Source: Lithospermum erythrorhizon
Lineage: Eukaryota; Streptophyta; Magnoliopsida; Boraginales; Boraginaceae
NCBI GenBank assembly: GCA_019722365.1
Contig: JADFUC010000006.1
Location: 1 to 64,000, forward strand
DNA: 64,000 nt
Direction of reading: 5' to 3'
The notes beneath the pieces were generated by a model. That model was not told where the DNA came from. It made no database searches and was given only the letters and a program-made list of their open reading frames with translations. Below, one piece after another: positions 36,201 to 48,201 of this stretch (positions are counted from its first letter, which is position 1; each line of letters starts with the position of its first letter). The position numbers and the translations under genes are program-made.

Positions 36201-39200
36201 ATAACCCGTTCAGGTACTAATATTATTGTAATAAGCCATACTAGTTGCTCGATTGGATTATTTCGAGGAGAAATCAAAATTTCGAAGTTGAATAGTTGAA
36301 AATACAAGTCGGTCGGTTGGTAGTACATTCGGCATTTAAAATTTTAAAGTTGTAGTCGAAGATGGAAATGTTAATGTTTGGAAGTTGGTTGTTGAGATAA
36401 GTTAAAGCGAAGTATCGATTGAATTAAAGCGATCGTGTTTACTTACATAAAACTATTGAGCCAACCCGTTAACCCCGTAAACGACAAGGCCCAAGCAAAC
36501 CCAACTCCTTCGCCTTGTCCACCGAACCGGTTCCTCCTTTGATTTTTTCTTGATTTCTCTTCCATCTGTAAGCTTTGGACCTCAAATTTCTTGGAGAGTT
36601 TCTCCTCGTCATCCTCTGCGATTCAAAGGTAAAAAGGTCGGATCTTTTGGTATTTATTGAGAGTTTCTTATGAGTTGACTTTTTGTTGACTTTTTGGATT
36701 TTGAATTTTATTGCTATAAACGATTCTTAGGCCTTAAATTAGTTGTTTTTGAGTTAAAGTTAAGAGTTTGGATGAGTATTTCTTGATGTTTTGAGGATGT
36801 TGACTTTTTGAGATTTGGGTTGACTTTGAGTTTTGGGATTTAAAATGGTATAGAATTATCACTTAAACTTAGATTGTGGTATTGGAAGTGATAATACTTG
36901 ATTTGGAATGAAATGTGTTGAGGAATAGTTGGCTTCGTTGACTTTTGAGGAAAAATGTAAAATAATGGATTTGGAGATTATATAGTTGTTTTGGAATGAA
37001 TTTAGTTGTTTGAGAATTAAGTTTGAATTTTATAATATTGGAGGTATTATGTTGAAATTAGTTTTAGTAGGTTTGCGTAGTAGTGGGTTTGAGGATAAAG
37101 TTATAAATGGGTTGAAAAGTAGGAATTGAATTAAGATAGGGTTAAAATTGTTGTGAGTAGTAATTGTATTTTCGGGTGTTTTGATTAGACGCGGAACGTG
37201 GGAAAGGCACTTGGATCGATTAGACGGGACGTTTCTTATTGCTAACCAAGGTGAGTACTTATGCCAAAATTTGCTACATTACGTACTTACTTTAAATGGT
37301 GTGAAACATGTCATTGTGGTATGATTATGTGAGAATAGTATACTTGTCATTGTTGTATGATGATGTGTGATTCATTTGTGTGAGCCATGATATGATTATG
37401 TGATTGTATTTCTGTGGCGTTGAAGATTTGCTTGAGGTAAGTAATAGCTTGAACTCTCAACTTACGTTTCTTGTGTTTTGTGGCCTTGTCGGCATTTCTA
37501 TGTTCCGTGGCCTTGTCGGCCTTACGTATTTACGTGGCGCTTTGCCGGCGATTCGATTGATTTTGATTGTGAAGCGTTTTTAGGCTGTGTGCTTTGATAT
37601 TGTTTGGGAATAGAGTAGTTAGTTCTTTGGGAGGTGTTGGTTGGAGTTATACGTGACGCTTTAGGTGAGCGAGTATTAGGATATGATCCTATAGTTGGGA
37701 TGATTAGGGGTTAGGTGACTCTCCTTCCTTGCAGGATATGTGACGCTGTTGGCCTTATACTTCGGTATAAGTGCGGTGTGAGATCTATTATCACTTTGTT
37801 GTGTGCATTGTCGGTGTTGGCCTTATCTTCGATATAAATGGTTTGAGATCCATTATCACTTTGTTATTGTGCATTGTCGGTGTTGGCCTTATACTTGATT
37901 ATAAGTGCGGTGTGAGATCTATTATCCTTTCTTTGTGTGCATTGTCGGTGTTGGCCTTACTTCGGTATAAGTGCGGTGTGAGATCCTATTATCACTTCGG
38001 TATAAAGATGCGGTGTGAGATCTATTATCACTTTTCTTGTGTGCATTGTCGGTGTTGGCCTTATCTTTCCAGTATAAAGTGCGATTAATGAATCTATTAT
38101 CACTTTCTTTGTGTGCATTATCGGTGTGCACTTTATCTTCGGTATAAGTGCGGTGTGAGATCTATTATCACTTTGCTGTGTGCATTGTCGGTGTTGGCCT
38201 TATACTTCGGTATAAGTGCGGTATGATTATCTATGATCACTTTGCTGTGTGCATTGTTGGTGTTGGCCTTATACTACGGTATAAGAGCGGTGTTTATTAG
38301 CGATTGGTCCATTGGCGGGTAGGCCAGTTGAGCATGTGCGCGTTAGAGGTTGGTGTATAGTTGTGGAATATAGAGAGATATATGGTTTGATGGCCCAGAG
38401 TTATGAGTGGATTGTTGAGTGCGTATGATTTTATTAAGGTGATGGTGTGCTTTATTGAGACTTTGTATTATATCTTGACATATTGTTTAAATTTTCTATG
38501 GTGTTGTATGATACATTTTATGACTCATTTTATTGGTTATGGATATTAGCTGATTATACTAGATGTTGCCTTGATGAAATTATGTCGAATTAGGTTTTAG
38601 GTTGATTATTGATAATATTATCGGATATTAACATGGATCGTAGGTTGGTATTATTAGTTTACATCCTTTACAGGTTAAAAAGTTGAGTTGGTTAATGGTT
38701 GCGATAACTTTTGAATGAGAGAACATTAATTATAAAATTATAGACAAATCATGCTAATCTATAGATGTTGATGATATTTTATATATAGTGGAAAGTTGGA
38801 TTCAAGCGTGTTAGTATATAAGTTATGATCCTAGCAAAGTTGATGCCGTTGAGGTGCATAGTTAGTAGACTAAATAAAATTTAATTGAGATAATTCCGTA
38901 CTTAAGTTATCTTGATTTAAGATATCTACGTTGCTCGGTTGTATTAAGATAGTGACGATTTGGAGGTTCTTATGATAAACATTCAGATGTCATAGGAGGT
39001 GTATAACTATAATTGGGAGTAGCAACTTTCGGGTGAACTAAAGATAATTGGTTGAGTTGTAGTATGTTTGAGTTGTATATTATATCGGGAATTAACTATA
39101 CTTCAGAAAGATAACAAATAGAGATATCTCTTGTGATTATGGGAATGCTTGTGGAGTAAGTTGTTGACATGGTGTGGGTTTATCGGTGTCATTAGGCTGA

Positions 39201-39710
39201 AGGCTTCATTAAGGAAAATTTATCTTGTGGTGGTAGCATATAAATATAACTGTGGTATATAGTCTTTAATAGGTAAGGGACTTGAATTATCCTTGTTTTG
39301 TATGATAAGGTGGGTTATACATTAGTATTTGTATTCACTCAAGCTGACTCACTTATTTTCCACAAGCAGGCGGCGTTTTATGCCTAGGTTGTTCTTGGGA
39401 TGACCCAGAGACACGTGGTCGAATATATAGTACCCTTGAGTGGCCGTGGTGGCCCAGAGAGTTCAAACGAGTCATGCTAATCTTCTTTGGAGTTTTTCTT
39501 TGTATGTAATAATTATTGTTGTCAAAGGTTGAAAAACAAATTGATGTTGTATTTATATTATTACTTTTCGGTTGTTGTGATGATTCACCCGATGTGAGTT
39601 GTATTGTTTGTTGATGTTAAATGAGGTTATTTTTATGTAGTTATCATTGTTGTTGGTGGCTACGATTATTGAGGTTGATGGCCGATTGACACGGGGGGGC
39701 CCACACAGGA
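36200..39710 (+). mobile_element. Tekay-like gypsy LTR, plus orientation (probably solo)
   Basis: Landmarks match the reverse complement of the LTRs at 31177 and 53035: an ataacccgttcagg start-like string near 36203, gaattaagatagggttaaaattg near 37115, a tandem repeat, and tttatgcctaggttgttc near 39378. A degenerate gattattgaggttgatggcc end lies near 39665. Ends are approximate. No pol follows on either side, so it is probably solo or an isolated LTR. The ORF at 37771 is only the tandem repeat being translated. Confidence 0.6.
37735..38290 (+). repeat. Minisatellite of about 67 bp, about 8 units
   Basis: Units follow ggccttatacttcggtataa, gtgcggtgtgagatctatta, tcactttgctgtgtgcattg, tcggtgtt. 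The spacing of gtgcattgtcgg is about 65-70 bp, with some partial units. It lies inside the plus-strand LTR and encodes the repetitive 105-aa frame at 37771, which I do not call as a gene. Confidence 0.8.
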
Positions 39711-39794
39711 AGCGAATTCGTTCTGAGTATAGACACAATTTTAGAATGATTTCGAATTAAACATAAAAAATGTATCAAATATTTGAAAAAATCG

Positions 39795-39824
39795 GTGCAT
39801 GTCATGCACGTCTCTTTTACTAGT
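39795..39824 (+). mobile_element. Helitron 3' terminus (candidate)
   Basis: A perfect hairpin gtgcatg-t-catgcac (39795-39809) is followed 10 bp later by CTAGT (39820-39824). A short hairpin 10-12 bp before a terminal CTRR next to a T is the diagnostic Helitron 3' end. The body would lie upstream, interrupted by the LTR at 36200-39710. I could not find a secure 5' TC end. Confidence 0.5.
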
Positions 39825-40151
39825 ATACATATGTGTGTGTGTTAAAAATGGTGTGTTCTAGAGTTGGCCGATTTCAAATTATTCGGTGAAATCTTAATTT
39901 TATTCTCTTTGTTTACTTAATTATTAATGAAAAATTTTCAAATTAGCCATGAATGAGACCTTTAATTTCAAATTCCTAGATCCGCCTAAAGGCCAATTTC
40001 TAGAATTATTTCAGCGATTCCTGTGATTGGATTAGTTCCGCAAGCCTTGATCTAGCTCTATTTATTAAGAGTGTTAGTTTGATTAAATCTGTGCATACAC
40101 ACTTCTTGAAAACCTTCTTTTGAGATTTCCACGATTTCCTATCATGATATC

Positions 40152-40510
40152 ATGACTTCTTCCTTCTCTAATGAGAAAAATATGGACTAACAATTTTGTA
40201 ACAAATGAAGATGGTATTCACAAAACTCAGAAATACAAAGAAATAATAGACAAGCTTCCTAAGGAGAAACTGGGAGCCTCCAGTTGGTACCTTCATGAGT
40301 ACCAAGGCTTTTGGTACACTCCAGGTTTTTTAGAGAAGATCTTTTCCCTTCAGGAAAACTTCGAAGCTGACCCTTCAGATATTCTTGTTTGTAGCTCTCC
40401 AAAAACAGGCACAACATGGCTCAAGGCCTTGAGTTTTGCTATTGTAACCCGAAAGTGATTTTGATGAATCCTCGAGCCCTTGGCGGTTTCTCATGATTGT
40501 ATCCCTTTTA
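40152..40510 (+). pseudogene. SOT pseudogene 1, N-terminal piece
   Basis: The likely original start is ATG at 40152 (MTSSFSNEKNMD), then a stop. The reading continues one frame over, in the ORF from 40171, with KTQKYKEIIDKLPKE, YLHEYQGFWYTPGFLE and ILVCSSPKTGTTWLKALSFA. The last contains the PAPS 5'-phosphosulfate loop (PKTGTTW). A TGA follows at about 40456, and shifted frames then give DFDESSSP and VSHDCIP, matching the paralogue's QFDESSNP and VSHECIP. Similarity to SOT ends near 40510 at the Copia junction. Confidence 0.85.
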
Positions 40511-40929
40511 TGAATTTTTCATAAATTTCCAGCCACTTGCCACTGGAGAAAAGATGTATATGGGGAATTTTTCGATTTCTACAATTGAAGATGAAGGTAC
40601 CATTGTGCTCAATATGACATCAGGCAAGGAGGTGACTCTGAATCATGTGTTGTATGTGTCGAAGTCCGCAAGAATCTCGTTTCTAGATCATTTGCTCAGC
40701 CGAAACACGGGTTTCGTATGGTTATAAAAGGCGATAAGTAGGAATGTTTGTAGGCAAAGGCTATGTCCTTGATGGCCTCTTTAAACTCAATGTAATGACT
40801 GTTTCAAACATGAATAAAATGGCTACTACTTCTGCTTATTTGATTGAGTCTCAAAATATTTGGCATGCTAGATTAGGACATGTAAATTTTAATTCTTTCT
40901 TGGCTTCGTTAAATATGAGAGCATTCTAA
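40511..40929 (+). pseudogene. Copia protease tail and GAG-pre-integrase region
   Basis: GEKMYMGNFSISTIEDEG and MTSGKEVTLNHVLYVSKSAR are the region after the protease active site. MFVGKGYVLDGLFKLNVMT and IWHARLGHVNFNSFLASLNM form the GAG-pre-integrase domain (LGH motif). Stops at 40726 and 40928 break it. The active-site Asp of the protease lies in the missing part. Confidence 0.8.
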
Positions 40930-40952
40930 ATTTCATTTTGATCTAAATTCAA

Positions 40953-41669
40953 ATGTGGAACTGTGTTGAAGCTAAGCAAGCAATTCTTTCAAAGGTTTTT
41001 GTAAAATACAAGTCAACGATCCTAATTCGTAGTGATGTGTGTGATGTAATTTCAACACCATCAAGAGGTGAAAATTGTTATTTTATAACATTTGTCGATG
41101 ACAACACAAAATATTATTATGTGTACCTTTTAAAAGGTAAACTAGAAGCAATACAAAAGTTTGCAATTTACAAAGATGAAGTTGAGAATCAACTTAATAA
41201 GAAAATCAAGGTGATACGAAGTGATAGAGGTGGTGAATATGTTGCCGATGCGGTTGTGTTCGAACATGGTATAATACATGAAGTCATAACACTGTACTCA
41301 CCGCAGTCAAACGGAGTAGCTGGAAGAAAGAATAGAACTTTAAAGGAGATGATGAATTCTCTCTTGATAAGTTCAGGACTACCACCACAAATGTGGGAGG
41401 AAGCAATTCTATCAGCTAATTACCTACTAAATAGAGTACCTCGTTAACATAAGGATGAGACAGTCTATGAGTTGTTTAGAGGATTTAAACCAACCTATAA
41501 CCATTTGAGGGCTTGGGGTTGTCTTGCTAAGGTCTTGGACTGCATACTAAGCAAATTGAGTATAGGACCTAAAGGCGGTGATCTTCATTGGTATGCACAC
41601 AATAGTAATGCATATAAGTTCCTAGTGCATAAATCGAAAATCAAGAGTGCACAAAAAAACCATACTTGA
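40953..41669 (+). pseudogene. Copia integrase (broken)
   Basis: The Cys side of the zinc-binding end reads KCGTCVEAK in relatives and is degraded here. SDVCDVISTPSRG, YFITFVDDNTKYYYVYLLKG and IRSDRGGEYVADAVVFEHGI are the rve core, with SPQSNGVAGRKNRTLKEMM supplying the glutamate region, where GVAERK reads GVAGRK: the position usually holding the catalytic Glu is Gly. A stop at 41445 separates the last part, ELFRGFKPTYNHLRAWGCLA. Confidence 0.85.
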
Positions 41670-41742
41670 GTCTATAAATGCAACATTTTAAAGAATGTTT
41701 TTCCTTTGAGATTGAGGAGAAGAAGCAAGTTCTTAGGAGCAT

Positions 41743-42574
41743 TTGACCCCGAAGAGGATGATAATCTTTGCGAGAGTTGAAGAGACTATAGATGAAGATA
41801 GTCCAAGCGAGGAAACTGAGTTTGAACCTCGACGAAGTAAAAGGGCAATAGTGGAGAAGTCCTTCGGGTCAGACTTTATGACTTATATGGTACAAAGTGA
41901 ACCTCGAACTTATCATGAAGCGGTATCTTCAACTGAAGGACCCTTATGGAAAGAAGCAATTCAAAGTGAGATTGATTCAATTCTTCAAAATCACACATAG
42001 GAATTGGTGGATCTTCCACCTTGGTGCAAGCCTCTTAAATCAAAATGGATCTTTAAGAGGAAGATGAAGACCGATGGAACAATTGATAAGTACAAAGGTA
42101 GGCTAGTCATTTGTGGTAATAGACAGAAAGAGAGACTAGACTATTTTGATACCTAACTCACGCATTACTCGAAGTTACATCCAAAAATGACATTTCTGAA
42201 TGGAGATTTAGATGAGGAAATTTATATGGAACAACCAGAAGGGTTTAAAGTTCCAAGAAAGGAGGCTAAAGTGTGTAGACTTGTAAAGTCCTTATGCGAC
42301 AAAACAATCATAGCAATGCTTATAGAAAATTTAATAAAACATTATTTTATTTGGCTTCAAAATTAATGAATATGATAAATGTGTCTATGTGAAGACAACA
42401 AGAGATGGATATTATGTCATATTATGCCTACATGTGTGTATGCTCATTGTTAGAGCTAATCACAAAATGATACAATCAATCAAAGACATGTTAAATGATA
42501 AATTTGATATGAAAGATATGGGACATGTTGATATCATTTTGGAGGTTAAAATCATGAAAAATCAACAAGGGTAG
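41743..42574 (+). pseudogene. Copia reverse transcriptase (broken)
   Basis: Starts with the hinge PRRSKRAIVEKSFGSDFMTY and WKEAIQSEIDSILQNHT, then a stop at 41998 and KWIFKRKMKTDGTIDKYKGR. About 40 codons before MTFLNGDLDEEIYMEQPEGF are missing. At 42389 ILCLHVCMLIVRANHKMIQS replaces the usual YVDDMLI, so the catalytic Asp pair is lost. The piece IKDMLNDKFDMKDMGHVDII follows. Confidence 0.85.
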
Positions 42575-42748
42575 TATTGAGCGGACTCGCTTTATGTTGA
42601 CACGATACTAAGAAAAATTCGGTAAAAGTGATGCAAAAATATCCAAAAACTCTAATGGACATAAGTCGGCACCTAACAAGGAATAAAAAGGAAAATTATT
42701 ATTACTTAAGTTGAGTATGCTCAAATAATAGGTAGTCTCATATATCTA

Positions 42749-43330
42749 ATGAGTTGCACTCGTCTGATATTTAACTACATTGTAGGCAAAATTAAAAGTC
42801 GATATACTAGTAATCCTAGTCATGATCATTGGAAAGCCATAATACGAATACATAGATACTTGAGATATACTAGAGATTATGGGTTGCACTATACCAAATA
42901 TCCAGCTGTCCTTGAAGGATACAACGATGCCAATTGGATATCCGATATGAAGGATTCCAAATCCACAAGTGGATATGTTTTCACTTTAGCGAGTGCAGCC
43001 ATATCTTGGAAGTCCTCAAAACAAACTATGATCACTAGATCCACTATGAAATCTAAGTTCATAGCATTGGAAAAGTGTAGTGAAAAGGCTGAATGGTTAC
43101 GCCTATTTCTTGAGGACATTCATGAGTGGGAAAGACCGGTGCTATCAGTTTGCATACATTGTGATAGTCAATCAGCAATTGGACGGGTACAAAGTCATAT
43201 GTATAATGGTAAGTCACGACACATACGCCGTCGACATAATACCATTAGACAACTAATCTCAACTGGAGTTAACACTATTGATTAGATGAGATCAAAGGAT
43301 AACATTGCGGATCCGCTAACCAAAGGTTAA
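42749..43330 (+). pseudogene. Copia RNase H (nearly open)
   Basis: One frame of 178 codons includes [40 protein letters not shown] (with the first catalytic Asp), [17 protein letters not shown] (E) and [15 protein letters not shown] (D). After one stop at 43283 the C-terminus RSKDNIADPLTKG is visible. It is the best preserved Copia module here. Confidence 0.85.
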
Positions 43331-43973
43331 ATAAAGAACTAGTTGACAAATCATCAAAAGGAATGGGACTGAAGCCCATTAGATAATATGGTTATGAAGG
43401 AAAATCCAACCTAGATGACTGGAGATCCCAAGAACTAGGTTCAATGGGACAACCTAATTCTAATCATAGTTAAATCACCGTGGGAGTTTTTCACCCTTCA
43501 CCAATTTCTCGGATGAGAACAGTGATACCCGTAGGAACAGGATGAGCTTTGTTTTTAATGACTTTCTTGGAAAAGATCAATAGATCTAGTAAAAGCATAT
43601 CGTGGGTTACGTTATAAGTTGGAGAAGTCACCTATGTGAGCTCAAGTAGAGGCCGCTTTAGTGGAGAAATAAGAGGGCGCATTTCTCGAGGAATCTCATA
43701 GAACCAGGTAGGTGTCCATGGCCAAACCGGACACACTCATGAGAACTGAGTAAAGTATTAGTCAATACCTGTGTGTAGTATGTCGTTGTGCTCCAGTAAA
43801 AAGAATGGTTCAAGGGTTGTAGGCTGCAGCTTTGATTTACATAGTACACATGCAAACCACGAGGAAAGTTTCAAGGGTCTCAGGCCTACCTATCCTATGT
43901 AGGTGTTGGTCGTTGTAGTTATCACCAAACATATGTTACAACTATTCGTTTAATTTTGATTCATGTGGTGGAT
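43331..43973 (+). other. Copia 3' untranslated region and polypurine-like tract
   Basis: Follows the pol end (ADPLTKG). Contains ggaatgggactgaagcccat, a usual Copia 3'UTR element. Ends with tcatgtggtggat immediately before the LTR start TGTTGG at 43974. No gene is present. Confidence 0.6.
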
Positions 43974-44735
43974 TGTTGGAAAAATGAATGCAAAATTTGG
44001 TACTTAAGTGTACCATATTGGAAGATAGATGGAACATGGACCATTTTATATAGTTGGTCATTTTAGTCATGAGTAAATATTTAGTCATGAAATTGCTTTA
44101 AATTCCATGCGGGTGCGGGGAGAGGTCTGAGTAGTATGAAACTCTATATCCGGTATAATATAAAACATTAGTCCGGGAGCGGGGCCTTGGGAGTCACTTC
44201 CTTGAACTCGAGTTCTGGTTACCCACTATTATCTTCACATTCATTTTTGCACCTCAAAGGTTTGGAGACCTTTGGTTTCTTCCGTTTTGGAGTTAAATGG
44301 CATTGAGTTGGATGTTATGCTATTAACTACTACAGAGTTAAGTAGCAATTGATTAGTGGAGTAAAGAAGTGACTGATCACACCCGCAGCCTCTCTTTTTA
44401 AGTTGAGCGAACAGCTACTTCCTTGAATTGTCGAGAAGCAGAAATCACTTTTACAAACACAAACAAACTATCTTTTCTTGGTGATAGTCTTGCTCGATCT
44501 CGAGTTCATTGAACACTTTGGCAAGTAGTTCTAAAGGCAATATGCATTCTAACCATTGTATCATGGGAATCGGTTGTTTTTCGAGATTCCTAAGCATCTT
44601 GGTAGAGGAAACGAAATCGATTTAAAGGAAATTGTGTTCTTATGGCGGTTGATGTTTGTATTTAATTTTCTATCAAAAATTCTCTATTGATATTATACAT
44701 GTTCAGCGTTAGGTGTCCAATATTCTCTTGATTTC
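43974..44735 (+). mobile_element. Copia 3' LTR
   Basis: Starts TGTTGGAAAAATG just after the polypurine-like tract. The right boundary is set by the resumption of SOT coding sequence (acacaccttcca, THLP) at about 44737, with tttcca before it as the plausible LTR end. Confidence 0.6.
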
Positions 44736-45136
44736 CACACACCTTCCATATATTTTTTTTTCTTTATACATATGCCTGAATCTGTAATCACACAAAATTG
44801 CAAGATCATTTACATATGCAGGGATCCAAAGGACATGGTTGTTTCCATGTGACATTTTTTGAAGAAGTTAATATCTTTGAATGAAGTTGAGGTGAGTGGA
44901 GGAATTAAAGGGGCTATCGTTACCCCTAAATTTTTTAAAAGTAAATTCTTATCATTAAAAAAATACAATTTTGTCATTCAATTATTAGAATATTATGTTG
45001 TTCGCTTCCATTAAATTTTTATGTTTTCGATCATTTGTTTAATATTATTTTATTCGTCATTCCTTCCTAAATTTTCGGTTTGTACAGGGCTGTGACTCTA
45101 GAATACATTGAGTATTTTGTGGAAGCGGGGATATTT
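44735..45136 (+). pseudogene. SOT pseudogene 1, middle piece with possible intron
   Basis: Opens with ACA CAC CTT CCA TAT (THLPY), containing the catalytic His of SOTs. An inserted T-rich stretch follows, then PESVITQNCKIIYICRDPKD and MVVSM, the 3'-phosphate (CRDPKD) motif. TGA replaces the usual Trp codon before HFLKK. A GT-AG stretch at 44892-45087 (gtgagt...tttgtacag, AT-rich, 196 bp) could be an intron, although the frames on its two sides differ by one base. VTLEYIEYFVEAGIF at 45088-45136 runs up to the gypsy insertion. Confidence 0.8.
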
Positions 45137-47307
45137 TGTAACTGATAATCCCAATCGGCCGCCTTGAGAGTTGAATCATTAACAACATATTTAGTGCAAT
45201 GGTCACAATAACAAATATGGCCTGTGAATTATGAAACTCTCTATTCGTCGTGGTGTTCAACAACATATTCAACAAAACAAAAGACATAAATAAAAATCCA
45301 CGAATAATACAACCCAAGGATATACAAGAAATCCAAATACAACGTAGGAAAATTATGACAATCAGACCCCTCAATGAAATACAACACAAGTCTAGAATAC
45401 TCTGATCGACAACAAGGAAATGGTGATGAGGACTTCACATATGCACCGCCTCGCTATGATCTTTCATGACTACATCTGAGATCTCGACCACCTCAACTGA
45501 TCGCTCCCCTAGAGACCCGGGCATAAAAGCAGCCCGCCCATAGAAAAGAGAGTCAATTTAGGCAGTGAATCTGAAATACGATCTTTAGTCACATATAATC
45601 ATTAGCATATATAACATATGTATATACATAACATTACAGATAATAATTGTCACAATCACATAATACTATCTAGGAGCTTATAACCGCTTGACAATGCATA
45701 TTCGTTTTAAAGAGAAAAAGTCACCGACACACAGAAGTCATTAAATGAGGAATCCGTCTCATGATAACAAACAAATGATTCCACCTCCAAATAATCGAGA
45801 TGAGGCCTCCACCAATCCTTGACAGAGCTCGCAATATGCATATGCTGAGCCTCCGAATCCTGTTTACCCTCAATATGCATACCACACCAAACCTCCCGGT
45901 CGGGGTCACCGCTGACTCCACAAATAACAAACCAGCAATCAAAATACACACGCACCACAGTTACACGCCGTCAAGCCCTGGCAGCCTGGTACACACATCC
46001 TGCATTGGTATAACCCTGATGACCACGTCTCTGTGGATCATAATCAAAGCTACTCATAGCATGGATCATAATCACAACTATCTCATAATATGAATCATAA
46101 ATCACAAATTATATAATAAATCATAATCATAATTATCTCGCTTAATATAATCATAATCCTTGAGATAAGCATGTCAAAATAGTCCCATGACAAAACACAT
46201 GCAAAATAAAGACATAATATATGAAGGGTTCCCATCGTGAGATTTGTACTCACCTCGAGCCCCAGCGTGTGTTAATACAGGTAGTCTTAGGTACTGGGTC
46301 CGGGCTCGACTCCTATTCAAAGTACGCCATTATAACCCGTTACGTAGGATAAGCTCTCTTAACATCTATCTGAGCCGAGTATTGTACGTCTCACAATTCA
46401 AATTTATTACTCTTACTTGATCATCACATCCCCCAGATTAGTATACACTTCTAAAATTCCAGCGTAACTACGGCTCTAATTGCCAACTTCTTAAAATCTC
46501 AATAATCGGTCATCACCTTATTACTGACAATAACACTTTGTCACTAATGAATCAACAATCAATTACAAACCCAATTAGACCATTAAATACAACCTCCAAT
46601 TCAAACACTAAATACTATCTGAACTTTTTAAACTTTCTCGGCCAATCTACTGTCAGCCTCCGGCAAATAATTATTCCCAGAAATAACTATATTAAATTCT
46701 CTAATCTCCCTCACAATTTAAAATCAAACCTCAACATACACACTTTCTAAACTAATAATCACTCAAACTCATCTTAAATCTCTTAACTACACTTAGATAA
46801 TATTTACGTCACATAATAAACTCAAGATAAAGGCAACATAAAAGTCAAATAATCGAAGTTAATCGACTATAGCCTAAAATGAGATTGGAGGTTTAAAACT
46901 CATATCTTTGATGAACAAGATAGGAGCGAGATTATGAAGCTAGATTCCACAAGATTTTGCCAAGAAAATGAAAAAAATCAAGGGAAGGTTGAGAGGGGTG
47001 GTTCGGCCCTTTGCTTAGGGAAGAAGAGAATGGTTTTTGATGATAAGGTTGAGGTGAGGATAAGGGTATAAGAAGTTAGTGGTGGTAGGTGGGACCTTTA
47101 AGTGGAGTTTAGAGTCTCGTTTGGTTCACAATTTCGCTTCTCTTCTCGGTTTAACAACATAATTATCAAATTAAATTTCTATATACCCAAAATATAACTA
47201 TACGTCCAGCCCGTATCATTATTCAGTTCAAGTTTTAACTTTAACGCAAACACTCAACGGACAACTAAAATCACATTAAAATAAATTGTTTATCAGACGG
47301 GTTGGTA
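45137..47307 (-). mobile_element. 3' LTR of the Tekay-like element
   Basis: Bounded by TGTAAC at 45137 and by the polypurine tract (ggtggggagat on the minus strand, 47310-47320). 2171 bp. Contains repeats of catgaatcataatcacaat type (about 46030-46160). Small ORFs (45057, 45707, 45800, 46538) are repeat-derived and absent or shifted in the sister LTR. Confidence 0.8.
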
Positions 47308-47322
47308 TTCGATCTCCCCACC
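47308..47322 (-). other. Polypurine tract of the Tekay-like element
   Basis: The minus-strand sequence agggtggggagatcg lies directly before the 3' LTR and just after the end of pol. It is the standard plus-strand primer site of plant gypsy elements. Confidence 0.75.
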
Positions 47323-48201
47323 CTAATAAAAATTCGTCCTCGAAATTTTCAGCTTACCAACGGCCCGTTCCCGGCTTCAACTTTTCGGCCTCATGGGCAT
47401 TCATATTACATATTATAGCACAAGTTTAAGAACTAACCTTCTACTTCGAAAAGATGTGGATACTGATTTCTGACATCCTCCTCTCGTTCCTGTGCTTCCT
47501 CCACTCGTGATTTAAGCTCTGACACATAACTTCAAAGCCACAAATTTATTTGTAACCTCTTTCCTTACGATCAAGAATTTTCACGGTTTACAACCCATGC
47601 GTAAAGATTCTCTATAAAACTAGTTAGTTGTGACTTCTAGATATGAGAGATTAAAATGCAGGATATACTTCCTCAAACATGACACATGAAAATGAATTAT
47701 GTGTCAATTATGGGCTGACAGCGATAGGCTACCGGACAACTCTGCCCAAAATCTACATGCGGACCGATATATCGTGGACTCGGCTTCCCTCTCTTCCCGA
47801 ATCTCTGAAATACACACACTCGCGAGGATATTCTTAAGAATACTTTATCACCAATTTCAAGCGTTAAATCCACGCGATGCGCGCACATCTTTTTGTCTAT
47901 CTTGCGCCACTTTAGTCTTTGCATCCAATTTTATTACTGCTCCACCGACGCTTTCCGCGACTCCGAGTAGTACACTTTTCTATGCCCATACTTCGTTCCA
48001 ACAAGCTGGAGTTCTACGTTTCCTTCCATTAGAATGCCTCAAATGGTGCCATCCAATCTTGGCGTGGAAGCTATTATTATACAAACTCCATTTTAGGCAA
48101 TTCGTCATCCCGATTTCGGAAAATTGACCACAGGCCAGCAGCATATCCTCGATGTTTGATTTTCTCTCGGCTTCTCCCACGTCGGCATGGATGAAATGAT
48201 G

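Larger units (their letters stand above)
40510..44735 (+). mobile_element. Copia element, 5'-truncated, inserted in SOT pseudogene 1
   Basis: Contains, in Copia order, the end of protease, the GAG-pre-integrase region, integrase, RT and RNase H, then a polypurine-like tract and a 3' LTR (43974 to about 44735). The 5' LTR and gag are absent: SOT coding sequence passes directly into the protease region near 40510. No target duplication can therefore be checked. Either the insertion was 5'-truncated, or a deletion removed the element's front together with about 25 SOT codons. Confidence 0.8.

Noticed and set aside
37771..38088. 105-aa repetitive protein
   Set aside because: It is a direct translation of the 67-bp minisatellite in an LTR; unit lengths are not multiples of three throughout.
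40953..43285. Endogenous plant pararetrovirus
   Set aside because: Gene order integrase-RT-RNase H with an LTR and the end motif ADPLTKG identifies a Copia retrotransposon; no movement or coat protein genes are present.
45800..46093. ORFs in the LTRs of the gypsy element (45800-46093, 45707-45958, 53637-53987)
   Set aside because: They are not preserved between the two sister LTRs and coincide with tandem repeats.
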